A stretch of DNA of 64,000 nt from Kluyvera intermedia. GTDB taxonomy: Bacteria > Pseudomonadota > Gammaproteobacteria > Enterobacterales > Enterobacteriaceae. Below are positions 50,467-58,754 of the stretch, in pieces (position 1 is the stretch's first letter; every line of letters begins with the position of its first letter). Where the stretch lies: NCBI RefSeq assembly GCF_034424175.1, contig NZ_CP139986.1:1922001-1986000 (forward strand), in the 5' to 3' direction. The position numbers and the translations under genes are program-made. Under the pieces are notes generated by a model that had not been told where the DNA came from, made no database searches, and worked only from the letters and a program-made list of their open reading frames with translations.

Positions 50467-52653
50467 TTAATCCATTCGTGACTCATAAATAGCCTGAAAC
50501 TGAAGATGCAATTGACTAAATAAAGTCACCAGCGTGGGATCGAAATGGCTGCCCGAACTGGTGACAATAATTTCACAGGCCTGCTCATGCGAGAAACTGG
50601 GTTTATAGACCCGTTTTTGTCGCAGAGCATCATAGACATCGGCAATCGCCAGAATACGTGCTTCCACTGGAATAGCTTCCCCAACCAGCCCTTCTGGGTA
50701 GCCGCTGCCATCCCATTTTTCATGGTGATAATGAATTAGATTTTCTGCCACTGACCCCAATACTAACCCTTGAACAATGCGCCAGCCTTTCGTGGTGTGC
50801 TGCTGAATCTGCTTGAACTCGTCTTCCGTAAGCTTGTCTTTTTTACGCAGAATATGTTCGGGTACGGCAATTTTGCCTATATCGTGCAGTGAAGCATAGG
50901 TTTCAATGGCGCGAATCTTTTTGAGCGGCAGCTTTAGGCTACGGGCGAGAAGACTACAGTAGGCGGCAACGCGCCGAATATGGCAGCCGGTTTCATCGTC
51001 GTGGACATGATTTATTTTTTCCATCGCTTCGACGATGCTGTGGTTTATGGCGCGATTTTTATTCATATGCCGCCACATCATCAACATCATGCTGAGAATA
51101 AAGACCAGTAGGGCTAATAGCCCCGCGCTGATGATCTGCAGGGCGTTTTTACTCAGAGACATGGGGGCGGCGATACTGGTGGGCGGCGTCAATTGGTGAC
51201 GGTAGTTTGAGATAAGGTGCACCTGGGCTAACAGCGCGTGTAGGGGATGATCGACATTTATCCAGGTACCAATCTGGTAGCTGGAGTTTGTTAGCCCGGC
51301 GACCTTCAGCGCGCCCCGGAACAGATCGCTACCCCGCAATGCCTGCTCGAGCGAAGTGAGGTCACCGAGGATAAAGTCAATTTGGTTGTTATCAATCGAA
51401 TCCAGCAGTTCATCAAGTGAAGCGCGTGATACCAGCGTAACTTCGGTACCAAATCGTTGACGTAGATAATAAGCTGCAAACGAACCGCGAATCACGCCGA
51501 CTCGCTGATGTCGTACCTGCTCTTCATCAAGAATAAACGGTTGGCCAATCTTGTTGTAGTAAGCGTTGTGGCCGTTCACCAGCGTCCCGACCAGGCCTTC
51601 CATTTGTGCACCATTGCGGACATCAATAATATCAGCGAGGTGGATAGGCCATGCTTCATTTTGCATACGAATCATATAGCTATCAACGAATTGCACATTG
51701 ACATTAATGTTAAGGAGATCGCGAAGGTCGTTGATCATACTAATAGCGCTACCGTGATAGCCTTGCTCATCCTTCCAGATAATGGGCGCAAAATTCTCAT
51801 TTTTGGGGAGCAAGAGCGTAAGACTGTTTTCGGCAAGCCAGCTTTTTTCTTCGTCGGTAATAGTTAACTGATGACGAAGATATTCAGTCTGACTTTGTTG
51901 CTCCAGCGCCTGTAATTTTCCGCTTTGCTGCCACTCACTAATCAGTTGATTAATGTTCGTTCGCATGGCGATTAATTCCGGACTGAGCCCGAAGGATGAG
52001 GTAATGCGTAGCGAGTTGAAGGGGCGGGAGATCGTGTAGTAATACTGTGGGCCACCGATTTCGCGGTCCTCATTGATATAGAAGTCAGCACCACCGCTGC
52101 GCAAAATTTGCAGGGCTTCGTTACTGCTTTCGACCTCGATAACTTGCTGGAATCGTAGTGAGGGGTAAACCTGTCTGACCAGGTTTTGCGTCTGGTCACT
52201 ACGCCGGAAGATAACCCGTGTGTTGTTCAGATCGCTGATGGATGCTGCCGGGCGAGTAATGCTGGCGGCGACGATGGTACTCTCCAGCAAACGTGTCGAT
52301 AGAATACTGTTGTGCAGATACTCTCGCGTCTGCAACACGCTGGCATAAAGCCCGTAATCGTGATGGGTAAATCGCTGATCGAAGGTGGTGCCATCAATGG
52401 GCTGAAGCGCTAGGTTATAGCCATAGCGTGAATTAAGTGCGTGCAGAAGCTCGGGATAGAAGCCATGGTATTGCCCGTTGCCATCACGCCAGAATTCAAA
52501 GCTGTCGGCATCTAGTATCCACACGGGGATAGTCGACGCGGTTTTGTTTTTTTGTGGCGGTGCGGCGAAAGCATAAGTTGTACATACGAGTATCAGGGTC
52601 AGTAGAACAAGGAGACCCAGCCCGTGTCGAAAACGTCGGCAGTCCTGTGTCAC
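50467..52653 (-). CDS. Periplasmic-sensing HD-GYP c-di-GMP phosphodiesterase
   Basis: A 728-residue membrane protein. An N-terminal signal/anchor (about 10-30) is followed by two tandem periplasmic substrate-binding (PBPb) domains (about 40-260 and 275-495), a membrane segment at 504-527, and a C-terminal HD-GYP domain: H590-D591-IGK, HHEKWDGSGYPEGL with GYP at 651-653, and EARILAIADVYDALRQKRVY. All catalytic motifs are intact, so it should hydrolyse c-di-GMP in response to a periplasmic ligand, probably an amino acid. E. coli K-12 has no HD-GYP protein. Start is GTG at 52653 with AAGGAAC upstream. It lies beside the motility-linked gene yecR. Confidence 0.9.
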   Translation of the reverse strand: MTQDCRRFRHGLGLLVLLTLILVCTTYAFAAPPQKNKTASTIPVWILDADSFEFWRDGNGQYHGFYPELLHALNSRYGYNLALQPIDGTTFDQRFTHHDYGLYASVLQTREYLHNSILSTRLLESTIVAASITRPAASISDLNNTRVIFRRSDQTQNLVRQVYPSLRFQQVIEVESSNEALQILRSGGADFYINEDREIGGPQYYYTISRPFNSLRITSSFGLSPELIAMRTNINQLISEWQQSGKLQALEQQSQTEYLRHQLTITDEEKSWLAENSLTLLLPKNENFAPIIWKDEQGYHGSAISMINDLRDLLNINVNVQFVDSYMIRMQNEAWPIHLADIIDVRNGAQMEGLVGTLVNGHNAYYNKIGQPFILDEEQVRHQRVGVIRGSFAAYYLRQRFGTEVTLVSRASLDELLDSIDNNQIDFILGDLTSLEQALRGSDLFRGALKVAGLTNSSYQIGTWINVDHPLHALLAQVHLISNYRHQLTPPTSIAAPMSLSKNALQIISAGLLALLVFILSMMLMMWRHMNKNRAINHSIVEAMEKINHVHDDETGCHIRRVAAYCSLLARSLKLPLKKIRAIETYASLHDIGKIAVPEHILRKKDKLTEDEFKQIQQHTTKGWRIVQGLVLGSVAENLIHYHHEKWDGSGYPEGLVGEAIPVEARILAIADVYDALRQKRVYKPSFSHEQACEIIVTSSGSHFDPTLVTLFSQLHLQFQAIYESRMD

Positions 52654-52830
52654 AAGTCAGTTCCTTTGCGAAAACTATTCAATCCATTTAATAGCGTACA
52701 AAAAGCAAGGACTCTTCCAGTCCGTTTTCAGTCTAATCGAGTGGTTGACCGATGGACAGTAAAAATATCAAGGGTTATGTAATGTTATTTTAAATCCTGC
52801 GAACAACAAAAGTGTGACCGCATTAGTAAA

Positions 52831-52850
52831 AATCAAAACGTTTTTTCATA
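52831..52850. promoter_or_regulatory. Possible KdgR-like operator
   Basis: AATCAAAACGTTTTTTCATA resembles the KdgR site (AATGAAAC, 2-3 bases, GTTTCATT) in an imperfect palindrome. It lies about 95 bases before the sugar-phosphate isomerase gene. The region (52654-52942) also holds the promoter of the divergent HD-GYP gene. Confidence 0.35.
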
Positions 52851-52942
52851 AAATTTGAAAGTGTGTTTGTCTGATAGTAAGGTTACTACAATGTAATCGA
52901 ACGACTGCGGGCGAGCCCGCGTAGCTTTCAGGAGAGGAAAGA

Positions 52943-53581
52943 ATGAAAATTGCACTGATGATGGAAAATAGCCAGGCCAGCAAAAACGCGACAATTCATC
53001 ATGAGTTAAAAGCCGTGGCCGATGAAAAAGGCTTCCCGGTCTATAACGTGGGCATGTCTGATGAAAACGATCATCACCTGACCTACATCCACCTGGGTAT
53101 CATGGCCAGCATCCTGCTGAACGCTAAAGCGGTCGACTTCGTAGTCACCGGTTGTGGCACCGGTCAGGGCGCATTGATGTCTCTGAATATTCACCCTGGC
53201 GTGGTGTGCGGCTACTGCCTGGATCCTGCTGATGCCTTCCTGTTTGCGCAGATCAACAACGGTAACGCACTGTCTCTGGCCTTCGCAAAAGGCTACGGTT
53301 GGGGCGCTGAGCTGAATGTACGCTACATGTTCGAAAAAGCATTTACCGGACGTAACGGCGAAGGTTATCCGCCAGAGCGTAAAGAGCCGCAGGTCCGTAA
53401 CGCGGGTATCCTGAACCAGGTGAAAGCGGCAGTAGTGAAAGAAAACTATCTGGATACGCTGCGCGCTATCGACCCGGAACTGGTGAAAACCGCCGTTTCT
53501 GGCAAGCGTTTCCAAGAATGCTTCTTTGAAAACTGCCAGAACAAAGAGATTGAAGCCTTTGTTCGCGAGATTCTGGCGTAA
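52943..53581 (+). CDS. RpiB/LacA/LacB family sugar-phosphate isomerase
   Basis: A 212-residue protein. The family core is KIALMMENSQASKNATIHHE, DFVVTGCGTGQGALMSLNIH, PGVVCGYCLDPADAFLFAQI and the GNALSLAF block that follows. The catalytic Cys of RpiB corresponds to Cys in GCGTGQG. The C-terminal 65 residues extend beyond classic RpiB (about 150). Likely acts in hexuronate or related sugar catabolism; the substrate is unknown. AGGAGAGG is 5 bases before the ATG. A strong terminator follows. Confidence 0.85.
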   Translation: MKIALMMENSQASKNATIHHELKAVADEKGFPVYNVGMSDENDHHLTYIHLGIMASILLNAKAVDFVVTGCGTGQGALMSLNIHPGVVCGYCLDPADAFLFAQINNGNALSLAFAKGYGWGAELNVRYMFEKAFTGRNGEGYPPERKEPQVRNAGILNQVKAAVVKENYLDTLRAIDPELVKTAVSGKRFQECFFENCQNKEIEAFVREILA

Positions 53582-53605
53582 GTCGCAGGCCGCAGGCAGT
53601 CAACG

Positions 53606-53632
53606 AAAACCCACGCATACGTGGGTTTTTTT
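53606..53632. terminator. Terminator between the isomerase and MFS genes
   Basis: AAAACCCACG (53606-53615), loop CATA, CGTGGGTTTT (53620-53629), then T. The A tract on the left also lets it serve the converging MFS gene. Confidence 0.85.
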
Positions 53633-53643
53633 ACGTATAGGGT

Positions 53644-55068
53644 TTATGCTTTTACCTTCTTCGACACTGCACTACCGGCATCTCGCGTCAGATGCAGCGT
53701 ATCGAACATCCCCACCAGACAAATCAGGGCAATAAAGATAAAGGCAAGACGGAAACTGATGCCCGGCACCGCGCCTAAATCCAACACGGTACTGATCTTC
53801 TCACCAATGCGGATACCAATCGCCCCTAACGTGATACCCAGCCCAATGGCTAATTGGCTGGCGGTACTGAATAAGGTATTGGCGTAGCTCATCTGTGGCG
53901 ACGGGACGTCTGCGAACGCCAGCGTACTGACCCCGGTGAACTGTATCGAGCGGAATACGCCACCAAGATAAAGCACCAGCATAATCATCCATACGGGCGT
54001 CTGGGGCGTCAGGAAGGCGCAGGCAACCAGCGCCAGCACGTTCAGCACACCGTTTACTAACAACAGACGTCGGAAGCCGAGCCAACGGATAAGCGGGGTG
54101 GTGGCGGGTTTTATCGTCAGGTTACCGACGAATACCGCCAGCACCAGCAGACCAGAGTGGAAAGGGTCCATGCCGAAACCGACCTGGAAAAGCAGCGGTA
54201 GCAGGAACGGAACGGCGCTGATAGAGGCGCGGAAAAGCGATCCTCCATACATCGTGACTTTGAAGGTCGGAACCTTCAGTGCGTCCAGACGAATCATGGG
54301 CCATTGTGTGGCACGAAAATGACGCAGCGCGTAGTAGAAGGTGAACGCACCAATGATAAGCAGGAAAGCTACCAGTCCACCGTTCATTTTCTCGGCACCC
54401 AGCAATTCCATGGCATACACCAGACTGACCATCGATATCGAGGTCGCCAGGAAACCAGGCAGGTCGAAAGGACGCCGCTCGTCGTCGCGGATATTAGGGA
54501 TAATCCGCAGCGCCAGAATAATGGCGATAATGCCCAGCGGGACGTTAATAAAGAAGATCCAACGCCAATCGGCCACGGTGGTAATAAAGCCGCCCAGCGG
54601 AGGCCCGATAATGGGGGCGATAAGTGCCGGCCAGGTCAGGGTCGCAATCGCGGTGATGAGCAGATGCTTTGGCGTGGTGCGCAGGACGGCAAGACGCCCA
54701 ACCGGCACCATCAACGCGCCACCAACGCCCTGGAATATTCGCATAGCTACGAATTCATGGGCGCTGGTGGCCAGGCCACAAAATACGGAGGCAACGGTAA
54801 AGATAGCCAGCGCCAGGCTAAAAATGGTTCGCGCGCCGAAGCGGTCGGCTATCCAGCCACTGGCGGGGATCAGTACTGCGAGGGTGATAAGATATGCGCT
54901 GATGCCGATGTTCAGGTCAACGGCTTCAACGCCAAAGGTTTTCGCCATATCTGGCAAGGCGGTGGCTATCACCGTCCCATCAAGGAACTCCATAAAGAAC
55001 GCACCGGCCACCAGTAGGGCGGCAGGGGATACCCCGCGACTTGCCTGGTTCTGGAGAGGTTCACTCAT
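53644..55068 (-). CDS. MFS efflux transporter, DHA2 (MdtD/EmrB-like) family
   Basis: A 474-residue inner membrane protein with 14 predicted membrane segments. Family motifs: FMEFLDGTVIATALPDMAKT (motif D1), GWIADRFGARTIFSLALAIF (motif A), RIFQGVGGALMVPVGRLAVL (motif B), and TLTWPALIAPIIGPPLGG (motif C of drug/H+ antiporters). It likely exports a small drug-like or metabolic compound using the proton gradient. No adaptor or regulator gene is adjacent, so the substrate cannot be inferred. Confidence 0.85.
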   Translation of the reverse strand: MSEPLQNQASRGVSPAALLVAGAFFMEFLDGTVIATALPDMAKTFGVEAVDLNIGISAYLITLAVLIPASGWIADRFGARTIFSLALAIFTVASVFCGLATSAHEFVAMRIFQGVGGALMVPVGRLAVLRTTPKHLLITAIATLTWPALIAPIIGPPLGGFITTVADWRWIFFINVPLGIIAIILALRIIPNIRDDERRPFDLPGFLATSISMVSLVYAMELLGAEKMNGGLVAFLLIIGAFTFYYALRHFRATQWPMIRLDALKVPTFKVTMYGGSLFRASISAVPFLLPLLFQVGFGMDPFHSGLLVLAVFVGNLTIKPATTPLIRWLGFRRLLLVNGVLNVLALVACAFLTPQTPVWMIMLVLYLGGVFRSIQFTGVSTLAFADVPSPQMSYANTLFSTASQLAIGLGITLGAIGIRIGEKISTVLDLGAVPGISFRLAFIFIALICLVGMFDTLHLTRDAGSAVSKKVKA

Positions 55069-55208
55069 TTTTTTACCCTATCAAAAAAATACGTAATTTT
55101 TATAAGATTTGTAGGTGTAGTAAGTTGAAGATTTCTATAACTATTTTTATATGATTTTAACGAAACTGATAAATACTGTGTGATTCACATCCCAAAACGA
55201 TTGATTTT

Positions 55209-55224
55209 TGTGATGTAGGTCATA
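55209..55224. promoter_or_regulatory. CRP site upstream of azuC
   Basis: TGTGA-TGTAGG-TCATA, nine of ten core positions of TGTGA-N6-TCACA. It lies about 55 bases before the azuC start, consistent with the known glucose/CRP control of azuC in E. coli. Confidence 0.6.
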
Positions 55225-55276
55225 TTATGTACGCAAAGACAATAACATCTGCATAACAAGAAACGGGAAGAACACC

Positions 55277-55366
55277 ATGAAGCAGCGCATTCGTAAAATC
55301 CTAAAAAGCATGTTTGAGAACTACTGCAAAACTTTCAAAGACGTACCGCCAGGCGCTATGTTCTGA
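55277..55366 (+). CDS. azuC: Small membrane protein AzuC
   Basis: A 29-residue protein, MKQRIRKILKSMFENYCKTF then KDVPPGAMF, matching E. coli AzuC (28 residues) except for small changes. It is an amphipathic, membrane-associated small protein; the E. coli RNA also acts as a dual-function sRNA (AzuCR/IsrB). CGGGAAG precedes the ATG, and a strong terminator follows within 10 bases, giving a transcript of about 150 bases or less. Confidence 0.9.
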   Translation: MKQRIRKILKSMFENYCKTFKDVPPGAMF

Positions 55367-55373
55367 TAAAAAA

Positions 55374-55397
55374 AACCTGCCACGGCAGGTTTTTTTA
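55374..55397 (+). terminator. azuC terminator
   Basis: AACCTGC, loop CACG, GCAGGTT (55374-55391), followed by T to 55397. Confidence 0.88.
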
Positions 55398-55447
55398 TCT
55401 TCGGCGAAAGTAGGTTACTATTACGCTCCGCAAAATAGGAGCAAAAA

Positions 55448-55699
55448 ATGTCTCAGAACCTTACCCCTAACGATGAACTGGTTTCCGATGTGGTGGCCTG
55501 TCAACTGGTGATCAAACAGATTCTTGATGTCATCGACATTATCGCTCCGGTTGAAGTGCGCGATAAGATGGCATCACAGCTAAAATCCATCGATTTTACC
55601 ACCCATCCAGCAGGTGCCGACCCGGTGACTCAGCGGGCGATTCAGAAAGCGGTTGCTTTGATTGAGCTGAAATTTACGCCGCAGGACACCGCGCATTAA
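55448..55699 (+). CDS. yecJ: DUF2766 family protein YecJ
   Basis: An 83-residue protein matching E. coli YecJ: MSQNLTPNDELVSDVVACQL, DVIDIIAPVEVRDKMASQLK, AIQKAVALIELKFTPQ. Helical and soluble; function unknown. AGGAGC is 9 bases before the ATG. Convergent with ftnB. Confidence 0.92.
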   Translation: MSQNLTPNDELVSDVVACQLVIKQILDVIDIIAPVEVRDKMASQLKSIDFTTHPAGADPVTQRAIQKAVALIELKFTPQDTAH

Positions 55700-55771
55700 T
55701 TACAGCCAGAGAGCCAGGTTTTATCCTGAACCCAGGAAGGCAAGGGCGGCGTTACCGCCCTTGTGACAGCA

Positions 55772-56275
55772 TTAGTGTTTTTGGTGCGACACAATATTGA
55801 GCAGATGCTGATCGGTTTGCTGAATACACAAACCTGCTTTGCGCGCGCTGCGAATCTCATCCAGAATGGTCTTCAGCAAGATACCATCCTGTTCCTGTTC
55901 TTCTTCAAGCGTGTTCAGGAAACTCAAGGTGCTATCGTCTTGAAGCACTTTCGCTTCTTGAGTCAGTTGTGACAGCGTGGAAGAGCGTTGTGCATGGTCT
56001 TCAATGGTTTGAAGGAAAAGATCTTCGAGGGTTACGCATCCCTCTTCCTGGGCTTCAAAGGCCTTCACCACCGGATAAGCGCCCGATTTCTTCATATAGT
56101 CAAATACGCGCATCATTTGCGTGACGCTCGACTGAGCCCGTGAACGAAGAAATGTTGCGGTACCATTGAGTCGATGTTCAGAACACCACTCGCTCAAACG
56201 CAAATAATGATTAGATGCATAAAATTCAAGATTCATCTGGGCATTAAGTTTTTGAGCCATTCCTGAAACTGCCAT
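55772..56275 (-). CDS. ftnB: Ferritin-like protein FtnB
   Basis: A 167-residue ferritin homologue, same length as E. coli FtnB. The first ferroxidase Glu17 is kept (NLEFYASNHYL), but the Glu50 and His53 positions of FtnA are Ser and Gln (AQSSVTQMMRVF), as is typical for FtnB, so classic iron oxidation is doubtful. In Salmonella and E. coli it helps repair iron-sulfur clusters and oxidative damage. I chose the ATG at 56275 (MAVSGMAQKL); the longer frame to 56317 has no homology. Confidence 0.92.
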   Translation of the reverse strand: MAVSGMAQKLNAQMNLEFYASNHYLRLSEWCSEHRLNGTATFLRSRAQSSVTQMMRVFDYMKKSGAYPVVKAFEAQEEGCVTLEDLFLQTIEDHAQRSSTLSQLTQEAKVLQDDSTLSFLNTLEEEQEQDGILLKTILDEIRSARKAGLCIQQTDQHLLNIVSHQKH

Positions 56276-56903
56276 GTGAATATCCTTATTACCAGGTCGG
56301 AACGATACGCGTGACACCGCACAGTTCGAAATAGCCGCTAACCATGCACTATTTACGCGTTAGAGTGTGACTACCTATTACACGTAGTCCTTACATATGG
56401 CTGGGGAATATAATTAATTTCCAGCATAGAAAAATAATACGCTTAGAGCGCATATAAGAAAACTCTCATAGTGGGCTTTTTACGTTTCGTTACAACAGAA
56501 ATGATGGTCGACGAATTTGAATATAGGGTAACTATATAACGCATTGAAATATATAGCATATAAATTTAATGCATCTTAGTCGTAAGGCGTTGTTAACAGT
56601 TGAAGCGATGTTTCACTATTGCTCGATAAAGTGTGATCCGCATCTGATATTTTCTGTAAAAATGAAACGTGTATTAGGCGTAATAAGTATTGTTTGTTAT
56701 GAATATAGCATCGAGAACAATAATTCTTGGCTATATGTCATATTTTAAGGCTGCATAGTTAATATCGGAATGACGGTAAAATTGTTTTGGATCATTTTGG
56801 ATTAAAGCCGGTAAGAGGATTATGTTCGCGGTAATTAAGGGTACATAACGTCCGACCCAGATTGATGGGGGGGCGATATTGATATGAATTGACAGGAGTT
56901 AAA
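56276..56903. other. AT-rich intergenic region between ftnB and the DJ-1-like gene
   Basis: About 630 bases with no convincing gene. It is visibly AT-rich, especially 56400-56760, so it is a likely H-NS-type target and should hold the divergent promoters. I see no clear operator. Confidence 0.5.
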
Positions 56904-57461
56904 ATGAAACAGGTTGCAGTTTTGCTCGCCCCTGGCTTTGAAGAAGGGGAAGCGATTGTCACTATCGATATTCTGCGTCGCCTGCACATCGGTGTAGAAC
57001 TGGTGTCATGCGCAGAATCACGTGCAGTGGTGAGTTATCACGATATTCCGATGGTGGCGGATGCGACGCTGGCCGAACGTATGGACACGCTATATGACGC
57101 CGTCGTCCTGCCGGGTGGCCCTCAGGGAAGTGTGAATCTGGCAGCAAACCAGGATGTGATTAAATTTGTTGCTGCACACGATGTGGCCGGTAAATTTATC
57201 TGCCCAATTTGTTCTGCCGCCGCGCGCGTGCTGGCAGGCAACGATCTGCTCAAAGGCCGCCGTTATGTCTGTTCTGGCGATTTATGGCAGGACGTGAAGA
57301 ATGGCGAGTTCGTTGATGCGCCAGTGGTTGAGGATGGCAATCTGATAAGCGGTAAAGGTTTTGGTTATGTCTTCGATTTTGCCTTTACCGTTGCCGCACG
57401 TCTATTAGGTGATGAAGCGCCGGTGCGCGACCACGCCGATCATATCTATTACCGCTGGTAA
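56904..57461 (+). CDS. DJ-1/PfpI family protein
   Basis: A 185-residue protein: QVAVLLAPGFEEGEAIVTID (with the conserved Glu in FEEGE), DAVVLPGGPQGSVNLAANQD, FICPICSAAARVLAG (nucleophile-elbow Cys), and RDHADHIYYRW at the end. This is the DJ-1/YajL class of glyoxalase/chaperone-like proteins. Its function in this place is unknown. AGGAG is 6 bases before the ATG. A perfect terminator follows. E. coli K-12 has no gene here between ftnB and araF. Confidence 0.85.
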   Translation: MKQVAVLLAPGFEEGEAIVTIDILRRLHIGVELVSCAESRAVVSYHDIPMVADATLAERMDTLYDAVVLPGGPQGSVNLAANQDVIKFVAAHDVAGKFICPICSAAARVLAGNDLLKGRRYVCSGDLWQDVKNGEFVDAPVVEDGNLISGKGFGYVFDFAFTVAARLLGDEAPVRDHADHIYYRW

Positions 57462-57471
57462 TCCCTCCAAT

Positions 57472-57505
57472 AGCGCGAATTGTCTGACAATTCGCGCTTC
57501 TTTAT
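57472..57505 (+). terminator. Terminator after the DJ-1-like gene
   Basis: AGCGCGAATTG (57472-57482), loop TCTGA, CAATTCGCGCT (57488-57498), an 11-bp perfect stem, then TCTTTATAT. Confidence 0.75.
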
Positions 57506-57711
57506 ATGTAATTATCTGCTGAATCTATGCATCGGTTTACTGTAATTCAGCGGTGTGATGTTGCTCTCGACTGAAAAGTTAATTCCGGGCTATTAATGTT
57601 TCAACAACGTTAACGCTGTATGCGAAACAGCTAATACTTTGTTTTATGTCCACTTTAAATCGGTCATCTGATTTACCCCTACATAAAAGAACATTTAGGC
57701 TGGAGTTAACC

Positions 57712-58692
57712 ATGCACAAGTTTACTAAAGCGCTGGCGGCCATTGGGCTGGCAGCGGTTATGTCACAATCAGCTATGGCTGAAAATCTTAAACTCGGTTT
57801 TTTGGTCAAACAACCGGAAGAGCCGTGGTTCCAGACAGAATGGAAATTTGCGGATAAGGCGGGTAAAGACCTCGGCTTTGACGTAATCAAAATTGCCGTT
57901 CCTGATGGCGAAAAAACGCTGAATGCTATCGACAGCCTGGCAGCAAGCGGTGCCAAAGGCTTTGTCATCTGTACGCCTGACCCGAAACTGGGGCCTGCTA
58001 TTGTGGCGAAAGCGCGCAGCTACGACATGAAAGTCATCACCGTCGACGATCAGTTTGTGAATGCCAAAGGCAAACCCATGGACACCGTGCCGCTGGTGAT
58101 GATGGCGGCCAGCGAAATTGGCGCACGTCAGGGCCAGGAGCTTTATAAAGAGATGCAAAAACGCGGTTGGGATGTGAAAACCACCGGCGTAATGGCTATC
58201 ACCGCTAATGAACTGGATACCGCGCGTCGCCGTACTACCGGTTCGATGGATGCTATCAAAGCAGCGGGCTTCCCTGAAAAACAGATCTATCAGATCCCAA
58301 CCAAATCCAACGATATCCCTGGCGCGTTTGATGCCGGTAACTCCCTGCTGGTTCAGCACCCTGAAGTGAAACAATGGCTGATTATCGGCATGAACGATAA
58401 CACCGTGCTCGGTGGCGTACGTGCAACGGAAGGTCAGGGCTTTAAAGCGGCTAACGTGATCGGCATCGGCATTAACGGTGTCGATGCAGTCAACGAATTA
58501 TCGAAAACCCAGGCCACCGGTTTCTTCGGTTCGCTGTTACCTAGCCCGGACATCCACGGCTATAAAACCAGTGAACTGCTGTACAACTGGGTCGAAAAAG
58601 GGGTTGAACCACAGAAATTCACCGCCGTCACCGACGTGGTGCTCATCACGCGTGACAACTTTAAAGAAGAACTGGCGAAAAAAGGCCTCTGA
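57712..58692 (+). CDS. araF: L-arabinose ABC transporter substrate-binding protein
   Basis: A 326-residue periplasmic protein with a signal peptide identical to E. coli AraF (MHKFTKALAAIGLAAVMSQS, cleaved after AMA) and mature start ENLKLGFLVKQPEEPWFQTE. It binds L-arabinose with high affinity. CTGGAG precedes the ATG; a longer frame to 57646 lacks homology. The upstream TAATACTTTG ... TTATGTCCA pattern (about 57630-57650) may be an AraC half site. A strong hairpin separates araF from araG. Confidence 0.95.
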   Translation: MHKFTKALAAIGLAAVMSQSAMAENLKLGFLVKQPEEPWFQTEWKFADKAGKDLGFDVIKIAVPDGEKTLNAIDSLAASGAKGFVICTPDPKLGPAIVAKARSYDMKVITVDDQFVNAKGKPMDTVPLVMMAASEIGARQGQELYKEMQKRGWDVKTTGVMAITANELDTARRRTTGSMDAIKAAGFPEKQIYQIPTKSNDIPGAFDAGNSLLVQHPEVKQWLIIGMNDNTVLGGVRATEGQGFKAANVIGIGINGVDAVNELSKTQATGFFGSLLPSPDIHGYKTSELLYNWVEKGVEPQKFTAVTDVVLITRDNFKEELAKKGL

Positions 58693-58702
58693 GTCCTGAT
58701 AG

Positions 58703-58730
58703 TTCTCCCCCCACACCGATGGGGGGAGAA
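58703..58730 (+). other. Stable hairpin between araF and araG
   Basis: TTCTCCCCCCA (58703-58713), loop CACCGA, TGGGGGGAGAA (58720-58730): an 11-bp perfect stem with no T run. It probably protects the araF 3' end and lowers araG-araH expression, giving more binding protein than transporter. Confidence 0.7.
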
Positions 58731-58754
58731 GGATAGCTTATTGTGGAGGTCGCT

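Noticed and set aside
50382..50470. FliA (sigma-28) promoter for yecR
   Set aside because: The best match (a TTAA followed by GGCGACTA) misses key bases of TAAA-N15-GCCGATAA.
54304..55096. Two long + strand frames opposite the MFS gene
   Set aside because: Shadows of a high-GC membrane protein gene; polar, repetitive composition with no family features.
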